From contig CAMHDJ010000003.1 of assembly GCA_946183915.1 (NCBI GenBank), forward strand, positions 1 to 64,000: a DNA stretch of 64,000 nucleotides, in the 5' to 3' direction. Positions 40,576 through 49,868 of the stretch are shown here, one piece after another. The position numbers and the translations under genes are program-made. Under the pieces are notes generated by a model. It had not been told where the DNA came from, did not search any database, and saw nothing but the letters and a program-made list of their open reading frames with translations. Numbering within the stretch: position 1 is the stretch's first letter; each line of letters starts with the position of its first letter. This stretch comes from an uncultured Bacteroidales bacterium (GTDB lineage Bacteria; Bacteroidota; Bacteroidia; Bacteroidales; P3).

Positions 40576-41538
40576 TCAATAGCGGACAACGGCGGCGCTG
40601 GTGACGAAGCCCGCACCGAATCCGTTGAATACCATGAGGTCGCCGCGCTTGATGACACCCTCGCGAATCTTCTCGTCGAGCAACACAGGAATACTGGCCG
40701 ACGAGGTATTGCCACGACGTTCAATGTTGTGAAGGAAGCGTTCCTGAGGCAGGTCAAAGGTCTGTTTGATGGCGTCAATGATGCGCATATTGGCCTGATG
40801 CAGAAGGAAATGATCGATATCAGCCAACTGAAGGCCAGCTTTTTCGACCACATCTTTGATGTCGCGCTGAGCCGACGTGACCGCCATGCGGAACACCTCG
40901 CGGCCCTTGAGCTGCATCGGCATGTGGGTATCAATGCCGGGGCCCGTCTCAAACGGCGTGGGTTCGCACGGTAGACGGTAGTAGATAACGTCAGGCATCG
41001 GTGTGGAGGTCAGCTTGCTGGCCAGGTAGTTGTCGCCCTTCGTAAGCACCATGGCTCCGGCGGCATCGCCAAACAGAACGCAAGTCTCACGCTGTGTCCA
41101 GTCCACCATGCGGGTCACCTCCTCAGCGCAGACGTAGAGTATACGGTTGGCGCGACCGGTGGCCAGGAAGGATTCGCAGATATCAAGTCCATAGACAAAG
41201 CCGGCACACGCCGAGTTGATATCCATGGTGGGGCAGTTGGGGCCTTTGATGCCCAAAATGCCCTGCACGAGAGACGCCAAAGAAGGGGTCACGTAACAGT
41301 TGCACACATTGGAGCAAATGATGAAGTCAATGTCATCAGGCACCAATCCAGCGGCATCGATTGCGCGTTGACCCGCCAGGGCTGCCAGCTCTTCAAATCG
41401 TTCGGTGGTGATGATTTGGCGGCTCTTGATGCCGGTGCGAGTGGTGATCCACTCGTCGCTCGTGTCGACATAGTCGGACAACATATCGTTGGTGACAGTA
41501 AACTTCGGCACGGCGCTTCCAGTTCCAAGTATTTTCAT
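40576..41538 (-). CDS. fabH: beta-ketoacyl-ACP synthase III FabH
   Basis: A 320-aa initiating condensing enzyme. The Cys-His-Asn triad is visible in DINSACAGFVYGLD, HFLLHQANMRIID and ERRGNTSSASIPV. FabH joins acetyl- or branched acyl-CoA to malonyl-ACP and so sets fatty-acid primer use. The first gene of the fab operon; the 203-bp divergent gap to the LytTR gene should hold its promoter, of which only a weak box (TTTCTTTG, minus strand near 41630-41623) can be pointed to. Confidence 0.97.
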   Translation of the reverse strand: MKILGTGSAVPKFTVTNDMLSDYVDTSDEWITTRTGIKSRQIITTERFEELAALAGQRAIDAAGLVPDDIDFIICSNVCNCYVTPSLASLVQGILGIKGPNCPTMDINSACAGFVYGLDICESFLATGRANRILYVCAEEVTRMVDWTQRETCVLFGDAAGAMVLTKGDNYLASKLTSTPMPDVIYYRLPCEPTPFETGPGIDTHMPMQLKGREVFRMAVTSAQRDIKDVVEKAGLQLADIDHFLLHQANMRIIDAIKQTFDLPQERFLHNIERRGNTSSASIPVLLDEKIREGVIKRGDLMVFNGFGAGFVTSAAVVRY

Positions 41539-41717
41539 TGTATCAGTTTTATGGGCTTTATCTGTGCTTGCAGAGATGTGTTCGCCCGTGTTATTATCTT
41601 AATTTTTATTAAAAATCCGGCTGCAAAGAAACACCATCTCGACAAAATAAAAAAGTTAAATTCGGCAAATCGGACAATATCTTAGGTAAAATTGAGTTAT
41701 TGGGGGCGAAATCATAG

Positions 41718-41725
41718 TATTTTTG
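41718..41725 (+). promoter_or_regulatory. -7 promoter box of the LytTR gene
   Basis: TATTTTTG (TAnnTTTG consensus) 16 bp before the start codon, which implies a very short leader. Confidence 0.5.
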
Positions 41726-41741
41726 ACGAAATAAAGAAGAA

Positions 41742-42635
41742 ATGAATATTTACCAACAGCGGAGTTTGGCGGAAATCGACCGCTTTTTCACCCAAAGGGC
41801 GGCCGTGACACAGTTTTTGATACTCTCGGTTTTCTTCGCAGTCCTCATCGTGGTATTCGGCAACCCCACCGGAATGCTCGACTTCACAACACAACACACA
41901 ACAATCCTTCCGCAACTGCAAATAGCCATCACGACGGTAGCAGGACTGCTACTGCTGATCATCAGCCGCACATCACTCCATCTGCTATCACGCAGAAAAA
42001 CGGTCTCTCCAACGGAATGCCTGATATGGATTCTCGTCGAACTGATCGTCACCATAGCTGTTCTTTGCTTCACAATGTGGCAATTAAGTGGCGGCGGAAA
42101 ACTGACGCTGGCTCCTTTGGCCGGCGATCTTCTACTCGGAATCATCGCCATCGAAGCCATCCCCTACGTCATTTCATACCTCGTTTTCCGCCTGCGCGAC
42201 GAGCAACGGGAAGTGGCCCGCTTGCAAGCCGAACTGGAGAACACCCAGACGCAAGACACATCCACACTTGCTACCGCCGGCGAACGAATACTCAACTTCC
42301 ACGACCGCGGCAACCGTCTTGTCTTCAGCACCTCAGGAAAGAATGTACTATTCATCGAGGCCGCCGACAACTACGTCAACATCCACTACCTAAACGAGGG
42401 TCACGAGGACACATTTATCCTACACAACACCCTGAAAGATATGGAGAAACGCCTGGCTGACACATCCCTTCAGCGGTGTCACCGAGGCTACATCGTCAAC
42501 ATCGACAACGTAAAACTCCTACGCAAGGAGGGAATGACGCTGCTTTTGGAGCTGAATGGCAGCAACAAGACCATCCCCGTCACCAAGACATACGCCGCAG
42601 CCGTCACCGAGCGACTGGCGCCTACAAACGAATAA
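41742..42635 (+). CDS. membrane-bound LytTR-family transcriptional regulator
   Basis: A 297-aa protein with four N-terminal transmembrane helices (FLILSVFFAVLIVVFG, LQIAITTVAGLLLLIIS, LIWILVELIVTIAVLCF, LLLGIIAIEAIPYVISYLVF), a coiled-coil-like linker (about 145-170) and a LytTR DNA-binding domain (about 190-295, NVLFIEAADNYVNIHYL and LQRCHRGYIVNIDNVKLLRKE). This is the arrangement of one-component membrane regulators in Bacteroidetes. Targets are not known; the next gene is 28 bp downstream and may be co-transcribed. Confidence 0.93.
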   Translation: MNIYQQRSLAEIDRFFTQRAAVTQFLILSVFFAVLIVVFGNPTGMLDFTTQHTTILPQLQIAITTVAGLLLLIISRTSLHLLSRRKTVSPTECLIWILVELIVTIAVLCFTMWQLSGGGKLTLAPLAGDLLLGIIAIEAIPYVISYLVFRLRDEQREVARLQAELENTQTQDTSTLATAGERILNFHDRGNRLVFSTSGKNVLFIEAADNYVNIHYLNEGHEDTFILHNTLKDMEKRLADTSLQRCHRGYIVNIDNVKLLRKEGMTLLLELNGSNKTIPVTKTYAAAVTERLAPTNE

Positions 42636-42663
42636 TCCCAACTATTTATTTAATAATCACACA

Positions 42664-43077
42664 ATGGAACTCAGACTCACCTACCAGGAAATCAGCGAAA
42701 TGATCGAGAAACGAGCCGGACGCGCGCTCCCGATCATCTACGGCGGCCCACACACCGTACGCATCAGTTACGATGTAAACGTACTCTTCAAGACAGCCAG
42801 TGTAGGCCTCGATCTGACGGTAGAGCGCATCAACGGCAGCGACATTTTCCTCTCCTACGACGGCGGTGCCAGCATTGACTTCATGGTACGCCAGGCCATC
42901 AGCATGGCGAAGAACCGTCCGGGTGGAGACATGATCGAACCCCTCGACGGAAACCGCATCCTGCTTTCGCTCGGTAAAACACAACAAGCAGGCAGCCTAC
43001 TGGATCATATCACACTGAAAGACATACGCTTCGACGAGCACTACGCCATCGTCGAATTCACACCCAAAGGAGTGTAA
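42664..43077 (+). CDS. small protein of unknown function
   Basis: A 137-aa cytosolic-looking protein, MELRLTYQEISEMIEKRAGR at its start. It shows alternating strands and no signal or membrane segment: VRISYDVNVLFKTASVGLDL, DLTVERINGSDIFLSYDGGA and a helix IDFMVRQAISMAKN. I do not recognise the family. The layout could be a small beta-barrel-like domain. It follows the LytTR regulator on the same strand, which suggests a regulated or partner protein. It converges on rlmH, 24 bp away. Confidence 0.7.
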   Translation: MELRLTYQEISEMIEKRAGRALPIIYGGPHTVRISYDVNVLFKTASVGLDLTVERINGSDIFLSYDGGASIDFMVRQAISMAKNRPGGDMIEPLDGNRILLSLGKTQQAGSLLDHITLKDIRFDEHYAIVEFTPKGV

Positions 43078-43101
43078 AGACACTACACGTTCGCCTAAGG
43101 G

Positions 43102-43575
43102 CTAGGCGTTGTGATACTTTTCGTGGCGCAAAATAGTGTGCGCCCGGTAGAGCTGTTCAAGGAAAAAGAGACGCACCATCTGGTGGTTGAACGTCATTTG
43201 CGAGAGAGAGACCTTGGCGTGGGCAGCATCGTACACCGCCGGGGCGAATCCAAAAGCGCCTCCGATGACGAATGCCAGCGTACGCACCCCGGCATTCATC
43301 TGTCGTTGAAGCTGTTCCGAGAAACCCACCGAGGTGTATTCCCGCCCATGTTCATCGAGGAGCACCACCCGATCCACCTTCTCCAACTGCTTCAAAATCA
43401 ACACTCCTTCCCGTTCTTTCACCTCGTCGGGCGACATACGGCCGGCATTCTTCAAGGCCGGCACCACCACCAACTCGAAGTCACAATAGTGCTTCAGCCG
43501 GCCCACATACTCGTCGATTCCGGCTTGAAGGTAAGGCACATCGGTCTTGGAAACCACTATCAGCTTGATATTCAT
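43102..43575 (-). CDS. rlmH: 23S rRNA pseudouridine1915 N3-methyltransferase RlmH
   Basis: A 157-aa SPOUT methyltransferase of normal length. The knot region VVLLDEHGREYTSVGFSE, FVIGGAFGFAPAVYDAAHAK and the closing SLSQMTFNHQMVRLFFLEQL with YRAHTILRHEKYHN are diagnostic. RlmH methylates a pseudouridine in helix 69 of 23S rRNA in assembled ribosomes. Its start overlaps the upstream acyltransferase stop by 4 bp. Confidence 0.97.
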   Translation of the reverse strand: MNIKLIVVSKTDVPYLQAGIDEYVGRLKHYCDFELVVVPALKNAGRMSPDEVKEREGVLILKQLEKVDRVVLLDEHGREYTSVGFSEQLQRQMNAGVRTLAFVIGGAFGFAPAVYDAAHAKVSLSQMTFNHQMVRLFFLEQLYRAHTILRHEKYHNA

Positions 43576-44501
43576 AGATGCAACAGCTTTTTACCACAAG
43601 GAATCAGCGAGCGATAGATGCAGAGAATCGGGGTCTGTTCGGTACCGAAGGAGTGGTAGAAATGGCCTATACCCGGGTCCATTCCTCCCTCGAAATCAAA
43701 TACTTGGGTACGCTCATAGAGATCCTCTATCATTTTCCACACCAGAAGGGTCATACTGTTTCGAAGAGCATCGGCATGAAGAGCCGAGAGCAGAGAGTAG
43801 GCGCAACGGTCGTCGAACACCACAAACCGGGATGCCATGAGGGATCCATCCTGATTACGAAGCCCGTAGAGCAGCCCTTGCCCCCGCGAGAGGGCCGTGT
43901 TGCACACACGCAGAATGAACTCCCGACCGAGGAGATCGCGCCCGCTGCGGCGTTCCCAGTAGGCGATGTGAAAGTCAGCAAACTCTTCAACGCCCACTTT
44001 CCGGTCAAGCTGGTAGGTATCTTCCACAACATCAACACCTTTACGTCGCTCTTTGGCAGCCACAGAGCGGAGGGTTGACGGCTCGGGAACGGGGGAGAAA
44101 CGGTAGGTGAAACGAGACACCGACCGGAATCCACGGCTGGTGAACGGCAGAGCATCGGTCGTCTCGGGCGGGAAATTCTGCATGAGCAGCAGGGCCTTCC
44201 GGTCTCGCAGCCCGTCGGCCAGCCTGGCCAACACCGCCTGTTTGGCCTCGCCGTCAATGCCCTGGCGCACCCATGGACCACACCACGGGGTGAGCTGCGG
44301 CTGCACGATATACTTCATACCCAGCCGACTGCCATAGAGAAACGGCATCGATCCGACCACCCGATCGCCATCGAAGCAGAGGATCACATCCCAACGTTTG
44401 CCCCGGCAGACGGTATCCATCCACCAATACTGCTGAAACAGAGGGATACCAGACCCCTCTGTTTCACATAATTGACGGTATACTTCTTTATTGTCCGGCA
44501 T
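43572..44501 (-). CDS. GNAT/FemAB-like acyltransferase
   Basis: A 309-aa protein with the layout of FemAB/BioF2-type acetyltransferases: N-terminal GNAT-like half (IPLFQQYWWMDTVCRG, DRVVGSMPFLYGSRLG) and a C-terminal half with RQDG-like exposure (LLYGLRNQDGSLMASRFVVF, then FDFEGGMDPGIGHFYHSFG), where the last motif is typical of the FemAB C-terminus. The donor and acceptor are unknown; cell-wall or surface-sugar aminoacylation is possible. It is coupled to rlmH by an overlap. Confidence 0.82.
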   Translation of the reverse strand: MPDNKEVYRQLCETEGSGIPLFQQYWWMDTVCRGKRWDVILCFDGDRVVGSMPFLYGSRLGMKYIVQPQLTPWCGPWVRQGIDGEAKQAVLARLADGLRDRKALLLMQNFPPETTDALPFTSRGFRSVSRFTYRFSPVPEPSTLRSVAAKERRKGVDVVEDTYQLDRKVGVEEFADFHIAYWERRSGRDLLGREFILRVCNTALSRGQGLLYGLRNQDGSLMASRFVVFDDRCAYSLLSALHADALRNSMTLLVWKMIEDLYERTQVFDFEGGMDPGIGHFYHSFGTEQTPILCIYRSLIPCGKKLLHL

Positions 44502-44519
44502 AGCGGGCGGTGCGCCAAA

Positions 44520-45452
44520 CTACAGAATCTTGATGCTCACGCGGTTGTTCTTGATCCGCCCCTCGCGGGTCTCGTTGTCGCCAATGGGGTCGGCGTCGCC
44601 CTTGGCCTCCACCTCGATGCGATCCTTGTCGACACCTCGCAATAGGAGAGCCTTCTTCACCTCGGTGGCACGCTGGCGCGAAAGACCGATACAATAGGCG
44701 GCAGTACCCTGATTGTCAGCATATCCCGACAGGAGTACACTCTTGCGCTCGTTCTCCTTGAGGTAGTTGGCGATGGTGTCGATGGTGGGGAGCCACGACT
44801 CGACGATGGTGGCATCGTTGGGGAAGAAGCGGATGTCCTCAAACGTGCGGCTGACCGTGTCGGCGGTGAAGATAGGCTTCTTCTTGGTGCCGAAGTAGAG
44901 CAACATACCGACATGAATGACAGGCTCTTCGCGCTGCTCGTTGTAGTAGTTGGCACCCTTGAAGTACTTATAGTCGATCTCGGCCACCTGGTAGAGCAAC
45001 TTGTTGCGCATCTCTTGCTTCACCTTCCACTCGTCGAACCCCTGCAGGGCCGCAAGAGCCTCTTCGCGAGCCTTTTCGGCCAGCGATTCGCGCTGCTTGG
45101 CATCCTCGATTTCGGGGTTGATGGCAAAGACGGCGCAGAGGGTGGCCGTGGCACGCGACGACTTCTGCAAGTAGTTGACCACCGGCGTCATACCGCCCCA
45201 GTCGGGCTTCTTCTGCTTGGCGCCGAGCTTGAAGTTGGCGTAATCATACGGAAGATAGTATATCTTGGTGTCCTTGGTGTTGAAGTTGGTGAACTTCCAG
45301 ATGGTGTCGTAGTCGTCCTGACGCACTTTCTGACGGCCCTCGATGAACGGCGAGGTCTTCTTCTTTCCGCCACGGGGCCTTGCTTGTGCCATCACGTCAG
45401 CGCTGCCAACCAGCAGCAGCATGGCCATCATCAAACTGAATATCCTTTTCAT
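44520..45452 (-). CDS. OmpA-family envelope protein
   Basis: A 310-aa exported protein (signal peptide ending VGSADVMAQ). The C-terminal 110 residues are an OmpA-like peptidoglycan-binding domain (VLLSGYADNQGTAAYCIGLS and EGRIKNNRVSIKIL). The N-terminal part (about 30-190) has helical, charged sequence with DYDTIWKFTNFNTKDTKIYY and is not assigned. No transmembrane barrel is seen, so it is likely periplasmic. Placed 18 bp upstream of the acyltransferase gene on the same strand. Confidence 0.88.
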   Translation of the reverse strand: MKRIFSLMMAMLLLVGSADVMAQARPRGGKKKTSPFIEGRQKVRQDDYDTIWKFTNFNTKDTKIYYLPYDYANFKLGAKQKKPDWGGMTPVVNYLQKSSRATATLCAVFAINPEIEDAKQRESLAEKAREEALAALQGFDEWKVKQEMRNKLLYQVAEIDYKYFKGANYYNEQREEPVIHVGMLLYFGTKKKPIFTADTVSRTFEDIRFFPNDATIVESWLPTIDTIANYLKENERKSVLLSGYADNQGTAAYCIGLSRQRATEVKKALLLRGVDKDRIEVEAKGDADPIGDNETREGRIKNNRVSIKIL

Positions 45453-45531
45453 AGCAGATGCTGTTATTTTCTTGTTTAGTGCTTCTATAACGCTTTTTAT
45501 TGCATATTATTGTCCCTGTCGGGCGACAAAA

Positions 45532-46239
45532 TCAGCCCTTGCGCTCGGTGTCGACCACGGTGCCGTTCTCACACACCACGACGCGGGCCGGGAAACGGTC
45601 GATCATCATGAAGTCGTGGGTGGAGATGAGCATGGTTGTACCGGTATTATACCCCACATCGACAAGCAGTTGCATAATCTCGGCCGACGTGACGGGATCC
45701 AGGTTGCCGGTGGGTTCGTCAGCCAGGAGCAGTAGCGGATTGTTGATCAGCGCGCGAGCGATACCGACACGTTGCTGCTCACCCTCAGAGAGTTGGCGGG
45801 GCATAGCGTCGGCCTTGTGAGCGATGCCGACGGCATTGAGCGTCTTCTCGATCTGGGCGCGGATCTCGTCGCGTCGGCGCCAGCCGACAGCCCGGAGGAC
45901 GAACTCGAGGTTGGCATAGACATTGCGGTCGTCGAGCAGGCGAAAGTTCTGAAACACAATGCCTATCTGGCGGCGCAGGAGGGGCACTTTGCGCCGGCGG
46001 ATGTGGGCCACATCCATGCCGCAGACGCGCGCCGTGCCGCCGGCAATCGGCTGGTCGGCGTAGAGCGCACGCAGCAACGACGTCTTGCCGGCACCGCTCT
46101 TGCCGATCAGATAGACAAATTCGCCCGTGTCGATGCTGAGGTTCACATCCTTCAGCAGCGGCTCTTCGTCATGGCTAATCACCACGTTTTCAAGCTTCAC
46201 CAACGGTTCCTTGGGGCTATAGTTCTCGTCTTTTTCCAT
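45532..46239 (-). CDS. ftsE: cell division ATP-binding protein FtsE
   Basis: A 235-aa ABC ATPase: Walker A GKSGAGKTSLL, Q-loop IVFQNFRLLDDRNVYANLEF, signature LSEGEQQRVGIARA, Walker B LLLLADEPTGNLD and switch His in STHDFMMI. The Q-loop and 'RLLDDR-VYxNLxF' phrase are typical of FtsE, which with FtsX activates cell-wall hydrolases at the septum. ftsX is not next to it here, which is common in Bacteroidetes. A related LolD-like role is the main alternative. Own promoter at 46266-46273. Confidence 0.9.
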   Translation of the reverse strand: MEKDENYSPKEPLVKLENVVISHDEEPLLKDVNLSIDTGEFVYLIGKSGAGKTSLLRALYADQPIAGGTARVCGMDVAHIRRRKVPLLRRQIGIVFQNFRLLDDRNVYANLEFVLRAVGWRRRDEIRAQIEKTLNAVGIAHKADAMPRQLSEGEQQRVGIARALINNPLLLLADEPTGNLDPVTSAEIMQLLVDVGYNTGTTMLISTHDFMMIDRFPARVVVCENGTVVDTERKG

Positions 46240-46265
46240 TCTGTGTATGCATACAAATCCGGATG

Positions 46266-46273
46266 CAAAAATA
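46266..46273 (-). promoter_or_regulatory. -7 promoter box of ftsE
   Basis: Minus strand TATTTTTG, 27 bp upstream of the ftsE start codon, within an AT-rich stretch. Confidence 0.55.
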
Positions 46274-46352
46274 CAAAAATAATAGCAACCAACACACTTC
46301 GTGCCAAAAACAAATCAACACCCTATTGTCAACTTTGCATCCTGTCCGCTCA

Positions 46353-46431
46353 AATGCAGAGATGATGCAGAGGGGATGCCTAGTTGATGCCTAGATGATG
46401 CCTAGATGATGCCTGGAGGATGCCTGGAAGA
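46353..46431. repeat. 11-bp tandem array, inverted orientation
   Basis: Seven units reading GATGATGCCTA on the plus strand (GCATCATCTAG on the minus strand), variants GATGATGCAGA, GGGATGCCTAG and GAGGATGCCTG. It lies in the divergent gap between ftsE and fadD, together with the two -7 boxes. Confidence 0.9.
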
Positions 46432-46509
46432 GGGTACGGAAACGGACACTTGAGGACAGCAATTAGTGTTAAAAAACAATTTTTTTTTCGACGTATTGAA
46501 AAATGTATG

Positions 46510-46517
46510 TACTTTTG
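46510..46517 (+). promoter_or_regulatory. -7 promoter box of fadD
   Basis: TACTTTTG, matching TAnnTTTG, 55 bp upstream of the start codon in an AT-rich stretch that begins right after the 11-bp array. Confidence 0.6.
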
Positions 46518-46571
46518 CATTCTAAAATGTGTAACGAAATTATTAAAAATAGTTAAAACATATTGTAAGTA

Positions 46572-48434
46572 ATGGCAGAAATCACACGAATTTTCGACCT
46601 GCTGGACCATCTGGTAGAGCGCTACCCGAAGGATGACATGCTGGCCGGCAAAGTGAACGGCGAATGGGTAAAATATTCGTCGCACGACTATTACAAGTAT
46701 GCACATTATTTGGCCTACGGCCTCTGCGAGATAGGCCTCAAGGAGGGCGACCGCGTGGTCACCATGAGCGCCAACTGCCCGGAGTGGAACTTCATCGACA
46801 TGGCGCTGGCCATGAGCGGCATCATCCACGTGCCGGTCTACCCCACCCTCTCGACCGAGAACTACGCCTACATTCTGCAACACAGTGAAGCGCAGGCTAT
46901 CTTTGTGAGCACCAAGGTGTTGCTCGGACGCCTGCGTCCCGCCATCGACCAGCTGGAGGTGAAGCCGCAGGTGTTCACACTGGCCAACATCGAGGGCGAA
47001 CACCGCATGTTGGAGATACTGAAAGCCGGCATCGCCAACCGCGAAAAATGGATGCCGGAGATCGAACGCCGCAAGCGCGAGATCAAGCCCGACGACTGGG
47101 TGACGATGATCTATACCAGCGGCACCACCGGACTACCCAAGGGCGTGATGCTCAGCCACCGCAACCTCTGCAGCAACTTCCTGGCCCACGCTGAGGTGAA
47201 CCCCTGCGACAACCGCCACCGCTTCCTCTCCTTCCTGCCGCTCAACCACATCTACGAGCGTTCGATGAACTACCACTACCAGGCGAAAGGCATCAGCATC
47301 TACTATGCTGAAAACATGGGCACTATACAACAAAACATGCAGGAGATCCAGGCCGACGGCTTCTGCGCCGTACCGCGCGTGTTGGAGATGGTCCACGACA
47401 AGCTCTACGCCGCCGGCAAGGACTTCAGAGGCATGCGCAAACGCATCTACGACTGGGCTTTCCGCCACGGCGAACGCTACGACTACACCCTCATGAAGAA
47501 GGCCGACATCTTCTACCAGCTGGGGCAGTGGTTCCTCGACAAGGCGGTCTACAGCAAGTGGCGCGAGAAATTCGGTGGCAAACGGCTCACGGTCATCACC
47601 GGCGGCAGCTCCATCCAGCCCCGCATGGTACGCCTCTTCGCCGCCGCCGGAATCTACATCTACGAGGGCTATGGCCTGTCGGAGACCAGCCCCGTCATCG
47701 CCGTCAACGACCCGGCCCACCACCAGGTGAAGATCGGCACCGTGGGTCCCGTGCTGAGCGGTGTGGAGATGAAGTTCGACGACGACGGCGAGATCCTCAC
47801 CCGCGGACCACACGTCATGCTCGGCTACTACAAAGACCCCGAATACACCGCCCAGGTGATCGACAGCGACGGCTGGTTCCACACGGGCGACATCGGCGAG
47901 CTCGTCGGCGGCCGCTACCTGAAAATCACCGACCGCAAGAAGGACATCTTCAAGCTTTCGGCCGGCAAATACGTGGCTCCACAGCTGATCGAAAACCTCC
48001 TGCGCGGCTCCGAATACATCGAGCAGGTGATGATCATCGGCGAGAACGAGAAGCAGGTGGCCGCCTTGATCAGCCCCAACTTCAACACCCTCCACTACTG
48101 GGCCCTGAAGTACCACCTGCACTATCGCGACAACGCCGAACTCATCGCCCTGCCGCAGGTGCACGACAAGATGCGCAAGGTGCTCGACGAGTACAACAAG
48201 TCGCTGGCACCGCACGAGCAGATCAAGCAGTTCCGCCTGGTGGCCGACGAGTGGACGCCCAACAACGGCATGCTCTCGCCCACCCTCAAGCTGCGTCGCG
48301 CCCCCATCATGGAGAAGTACAAGAGCCTCATCGCCGACATCTACGGCCGCGAGAAACCCGCCAGCGGCGGCCTCTTCTCGGCCTTCAAGAGCGTCGAGCT
48401 CCCCACCATGCCGTGGGTCAAAAAGAATCAATAG
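46572..48434 (+). CDS. fadD: long-chain acyl-CoA synthetase (AMP-forming)
   Basis: A 620-aa ANL-superfamily ligase. The P-loop is MIYTSGTTGLPKGVMLSH, the adenine site is GYGLSETSPVIAVN, and the hinge/C-terminal domain carries DGWFHTGDIGEL, LKITDRKKDIFKLSAGKYVAP. It activates long-chain fatty acids with ATP and CoA; the substrate could be refined only by experiment. It is monocistronic with a terminator at 48456-48486 and may feed the acyl-CoA dehydrogenase/EtfAB system encoded elsewhere in the window. Confidence 0.95.
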   Translation: MAEITRIFDLLDHLVERYPKDDMLAGKVNGEWVKYSSHDYYKYAHYLAYGLCEIGLKEGDRVVTMSANCPEWNFIDMALAMSGIIHVPVYPTLSTENYAYILQHSEAQAIFVSTKVLLGRLRPAIDQLEVKPQVFTLANIEGEHRMLEILKAGIANREKWMPEIERRKREIKPDDWVTMIYTSGTTGLPKGVMLSHRNLCSNFLAHAEVNPCDNRHRFLSFLPLNHIYERSMNYHYQAKGISIYYAENMGTIQQNMQEIQADGFCAVPRVLEMVHDKLYAAGKDFRGMRKRIYDWAFRHGERYDYTLMKKADIFYQLGQWFLDKAVYSKWREKFGGKRLTVITGGSSIQPRMVRLFAAAGIYIYEGYGLSETSPVIAVNDPAHHQVKIGTVGPVLSGVEMKFDDDGEILTRGPHVMLGYYKDPEYTAQVIDSDGWFHTGDIGELVGGRYLKITDRKKDIFKLSAGKYVAPQLIENLLRGSEYIEQVMIIGENEKQVAALISPNFNTLHYWALKYHLHYRDNAELIALPQVHDKMRKVLDEYNKSLAPHEQIKQFRLVADEWTPNNGMLSPTLKLRRAPIMEKYKSLIADIYGREKPASGGLFSAFKSVELPTMPWVKKNQ

Positions 48435-48455
48435 CGCCCCCCAACGGGTAAAAGC

Positions 48456-48486
48456 AGAGGGGCGTCGGCATTGCCGACGCCCCTCT
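48456..48486. terminator. bidirectional terminator hairpin
   Basis: AGAGGGGCGTCGGC pairs perfectly with GCCGACGCCCCTCT over a 3-nt loop. On the minus strand it is followed within a few bases by TTTT, after the tRNA gene; on the plus strand it lies 21 bp after the fadD stop. Confidence 0.8.
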
Positions 48487-48490
48487 CTTG

Positions 48491-48561
48491 TTGTCCTACC
48501 AGGACTCGAACCTAGACAAACAGAACCAAAATCTGGTGTGCTACCATTACACCATAGGACA
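48491..48561 (-). tRNA. tRNA-Gln (anticodon TTG)
   Basis: A 71-nt cloverleaf on the minus strand. Acceptor stem TGTCCTA / TAGGACA, D-arm GTGTAATGGTAGCAC, anticodon loop TTTTGGT with anticodon TTG (reads CAA), T-arm with GGTTCGAGTCC, discriminator A. The 3' CCA is not encoded. The outermost anticodon-stem pair is a C-T mismatch. Confidence 0.95.
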
Positions 48562-48583
48562 ATCCTCTCTCCAAAAGAGGGTG

Positions 48584-48591
48584 CAAAAGTA
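48584..48591 (-). promoter_or_regulatory. -7 promoter box of tRNA-Gln
   Basis: Minus strand TACTTTTG, 22 bp upstream of the tRNA 5' end. Confidence 0.6.
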
Positions 48592-49854
48592 CTAACTTTT
48601 TCCCACGTATCCAAATTTATTTTCTTCCACACTCATTATCAGAACCATAATGGGGTACAGACAGCCGATAAAAAGCAGGCCCATCTGGCGCTCCAGCATC
48701 GATTCGAATAGGAGGTTGAGCGCCACGACGGCCGTCAGCAGGGTGATCAAAAAGGCGTGGTTCCTCGACCGCAAGGCCCAGAAGCATGGGGCCAGAAGGA
48801 AGACCATCAAGGCCAGCAGGCCCGGAACACCGGCCGCCAACAGGCTTTCAAGGTACTGATTGTGAGCATTGAATTCCGCTTCATACCCGTAGTCGTACCC
48901 ATCGGCGGCATACTGTTCCACCTGACGCGCATGATAGTCGCCGGCACCGTAGCCGACCACGGGGCTCTGCACGTAGGCGTGCCAGTTGCAACGGTTGATG
49001 CTGGTGCGGGCGTCGTCCTCCACATTCTCCAGCGTCGACGCGATCCGGTTGGTGTAGCTCGGCACCAGCTGCGTGGCTGCCACCAGGCCGATCAGCGCCA
49101 AGGCCCCGATGCCAAGGCCGAGTTTCCAGCTGCGGCGCACGACGGTCAGGTGGACCACACACGCCACCATCGCCATCGCCATGGCCACCATTCCGGCCCG
49201 CGAATTGACCACCACCACATAGGCCACCAGCAGCGGCAGGGAGAGGACCAGGAGCCATCGCAACCAGCCCCTCATCAGCGTCCAGCGCGTGAGGAGCTCG
49301 TGGTAGACGAAAACCATGGCCACCACGGCATACAAAGCGATGTAGGCGTGGTGGTAGACCTCACCGTCCTCGCGCTCGGCGTAGAAAGCCCCCAGAAACG
49401 AGGTCAGGCTGGTCCCCTCCAGCATGGCCGCCGACGCCGCCTTGACAAGGAAGTAGCCGAACGCGCCGCAGAGCGCCAGCAGCAAGGCGTAGCCCATGCC
49501 CCGCAGAAGGCCGGCCGTGAGGTAGGAGGTGTCCGAGACGAGAAGGCACAGTGGCAGGGCGAGCAGCACGGCTTTCAGGCCGAGCAGCTCCCACCCTGTG
49601 GCCAGGTCGGAAGTCCAAAACTGACTCAACGCCAGCACTATCCAGTAGACAATCGGACCACACAGCACCCATCGCAACGGGCGGCTGAGGGCCGGATTGC
49701 CGATGTGCCGCTGGGCGATCACCTTTGTCAGCGTGGCCGCCACGAGGAGCATCAGGGCCCAGAGGCCGGCGCGCCAGTTGACGGCGATGGCCGCCACGGC
49801 CAGCCAGAGGGCGCCATATTGCAGGCAGTCATACCACTTGTAGTTCTTTAACAT
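48592..49854 (-). CDS. O-antigen ligase family protein
   Basis: A 420-aa polytopic membrane protein with about eleven helices and a Wzy_C/WaaL-like domain: NSRAGMVAMAMAMVACVVH, the periplasmic loop with VVGYGAGDYHARQVEQY and the conserved FNAHNQYLESLLAAGVPGLL. It would attach surface glycan to lipid A core or polymerise it. It differs from the 537-aa family member at 8919-10532 and contains no inserted repeat, so it is a useful comparison for that gene. It lies 14 bp after uvrB. Confidence 0.9.
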   Translation of the reverse strand: MLKNYKWYDCLQYGALWLAVAAIAVNWRAGLWALMLLVAATLTKVIAQRHIGNPALSRPLRWVLCGPIVYWIVLALSQFWTSDLATGWELLGLKAVLLALPLCLLVSDTSYLTAGLLRGMGYALLLALCGAFGYFLVKAASAAMLEGTSLTSFLGAFYAEREDGEVYHHAYIALYAVVAMVFVYHELLTRWTLMRGWLRWLLVLSLPLLVAYVVVVNSRAGMVAMAMAMVACVVHLTVVRRSWKLGLGIGALALIGLVAATQLVPSYTNRIASTLENVEDDARTSINRCNWHAYVQSPVVGYGAGDYHARQVEQYAADGYDYGYEAEFNAHNQYLESLLAAGVPGLLALMVFLLAPCFWALRSRNHAFLITLLTAVVALNLLFESMLERQMGLLFIGCLYPIMVLIMSVEENKFGYVGKS

Positions 49855-49868
49855 AGGCTTTAGGGGAT

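Noticed and set aside
46240-46571. Small gene in the ftsE-fadD gap
   Set aside because: Only two -7 boxes and the 11-bp array; open frames here are repeat-encoded.
48592-49854. Repeat insertion in the second O-antigen ligase
   Set aside because: Searched for the GGCCTCACCCC ends and 11-bp units; none found.
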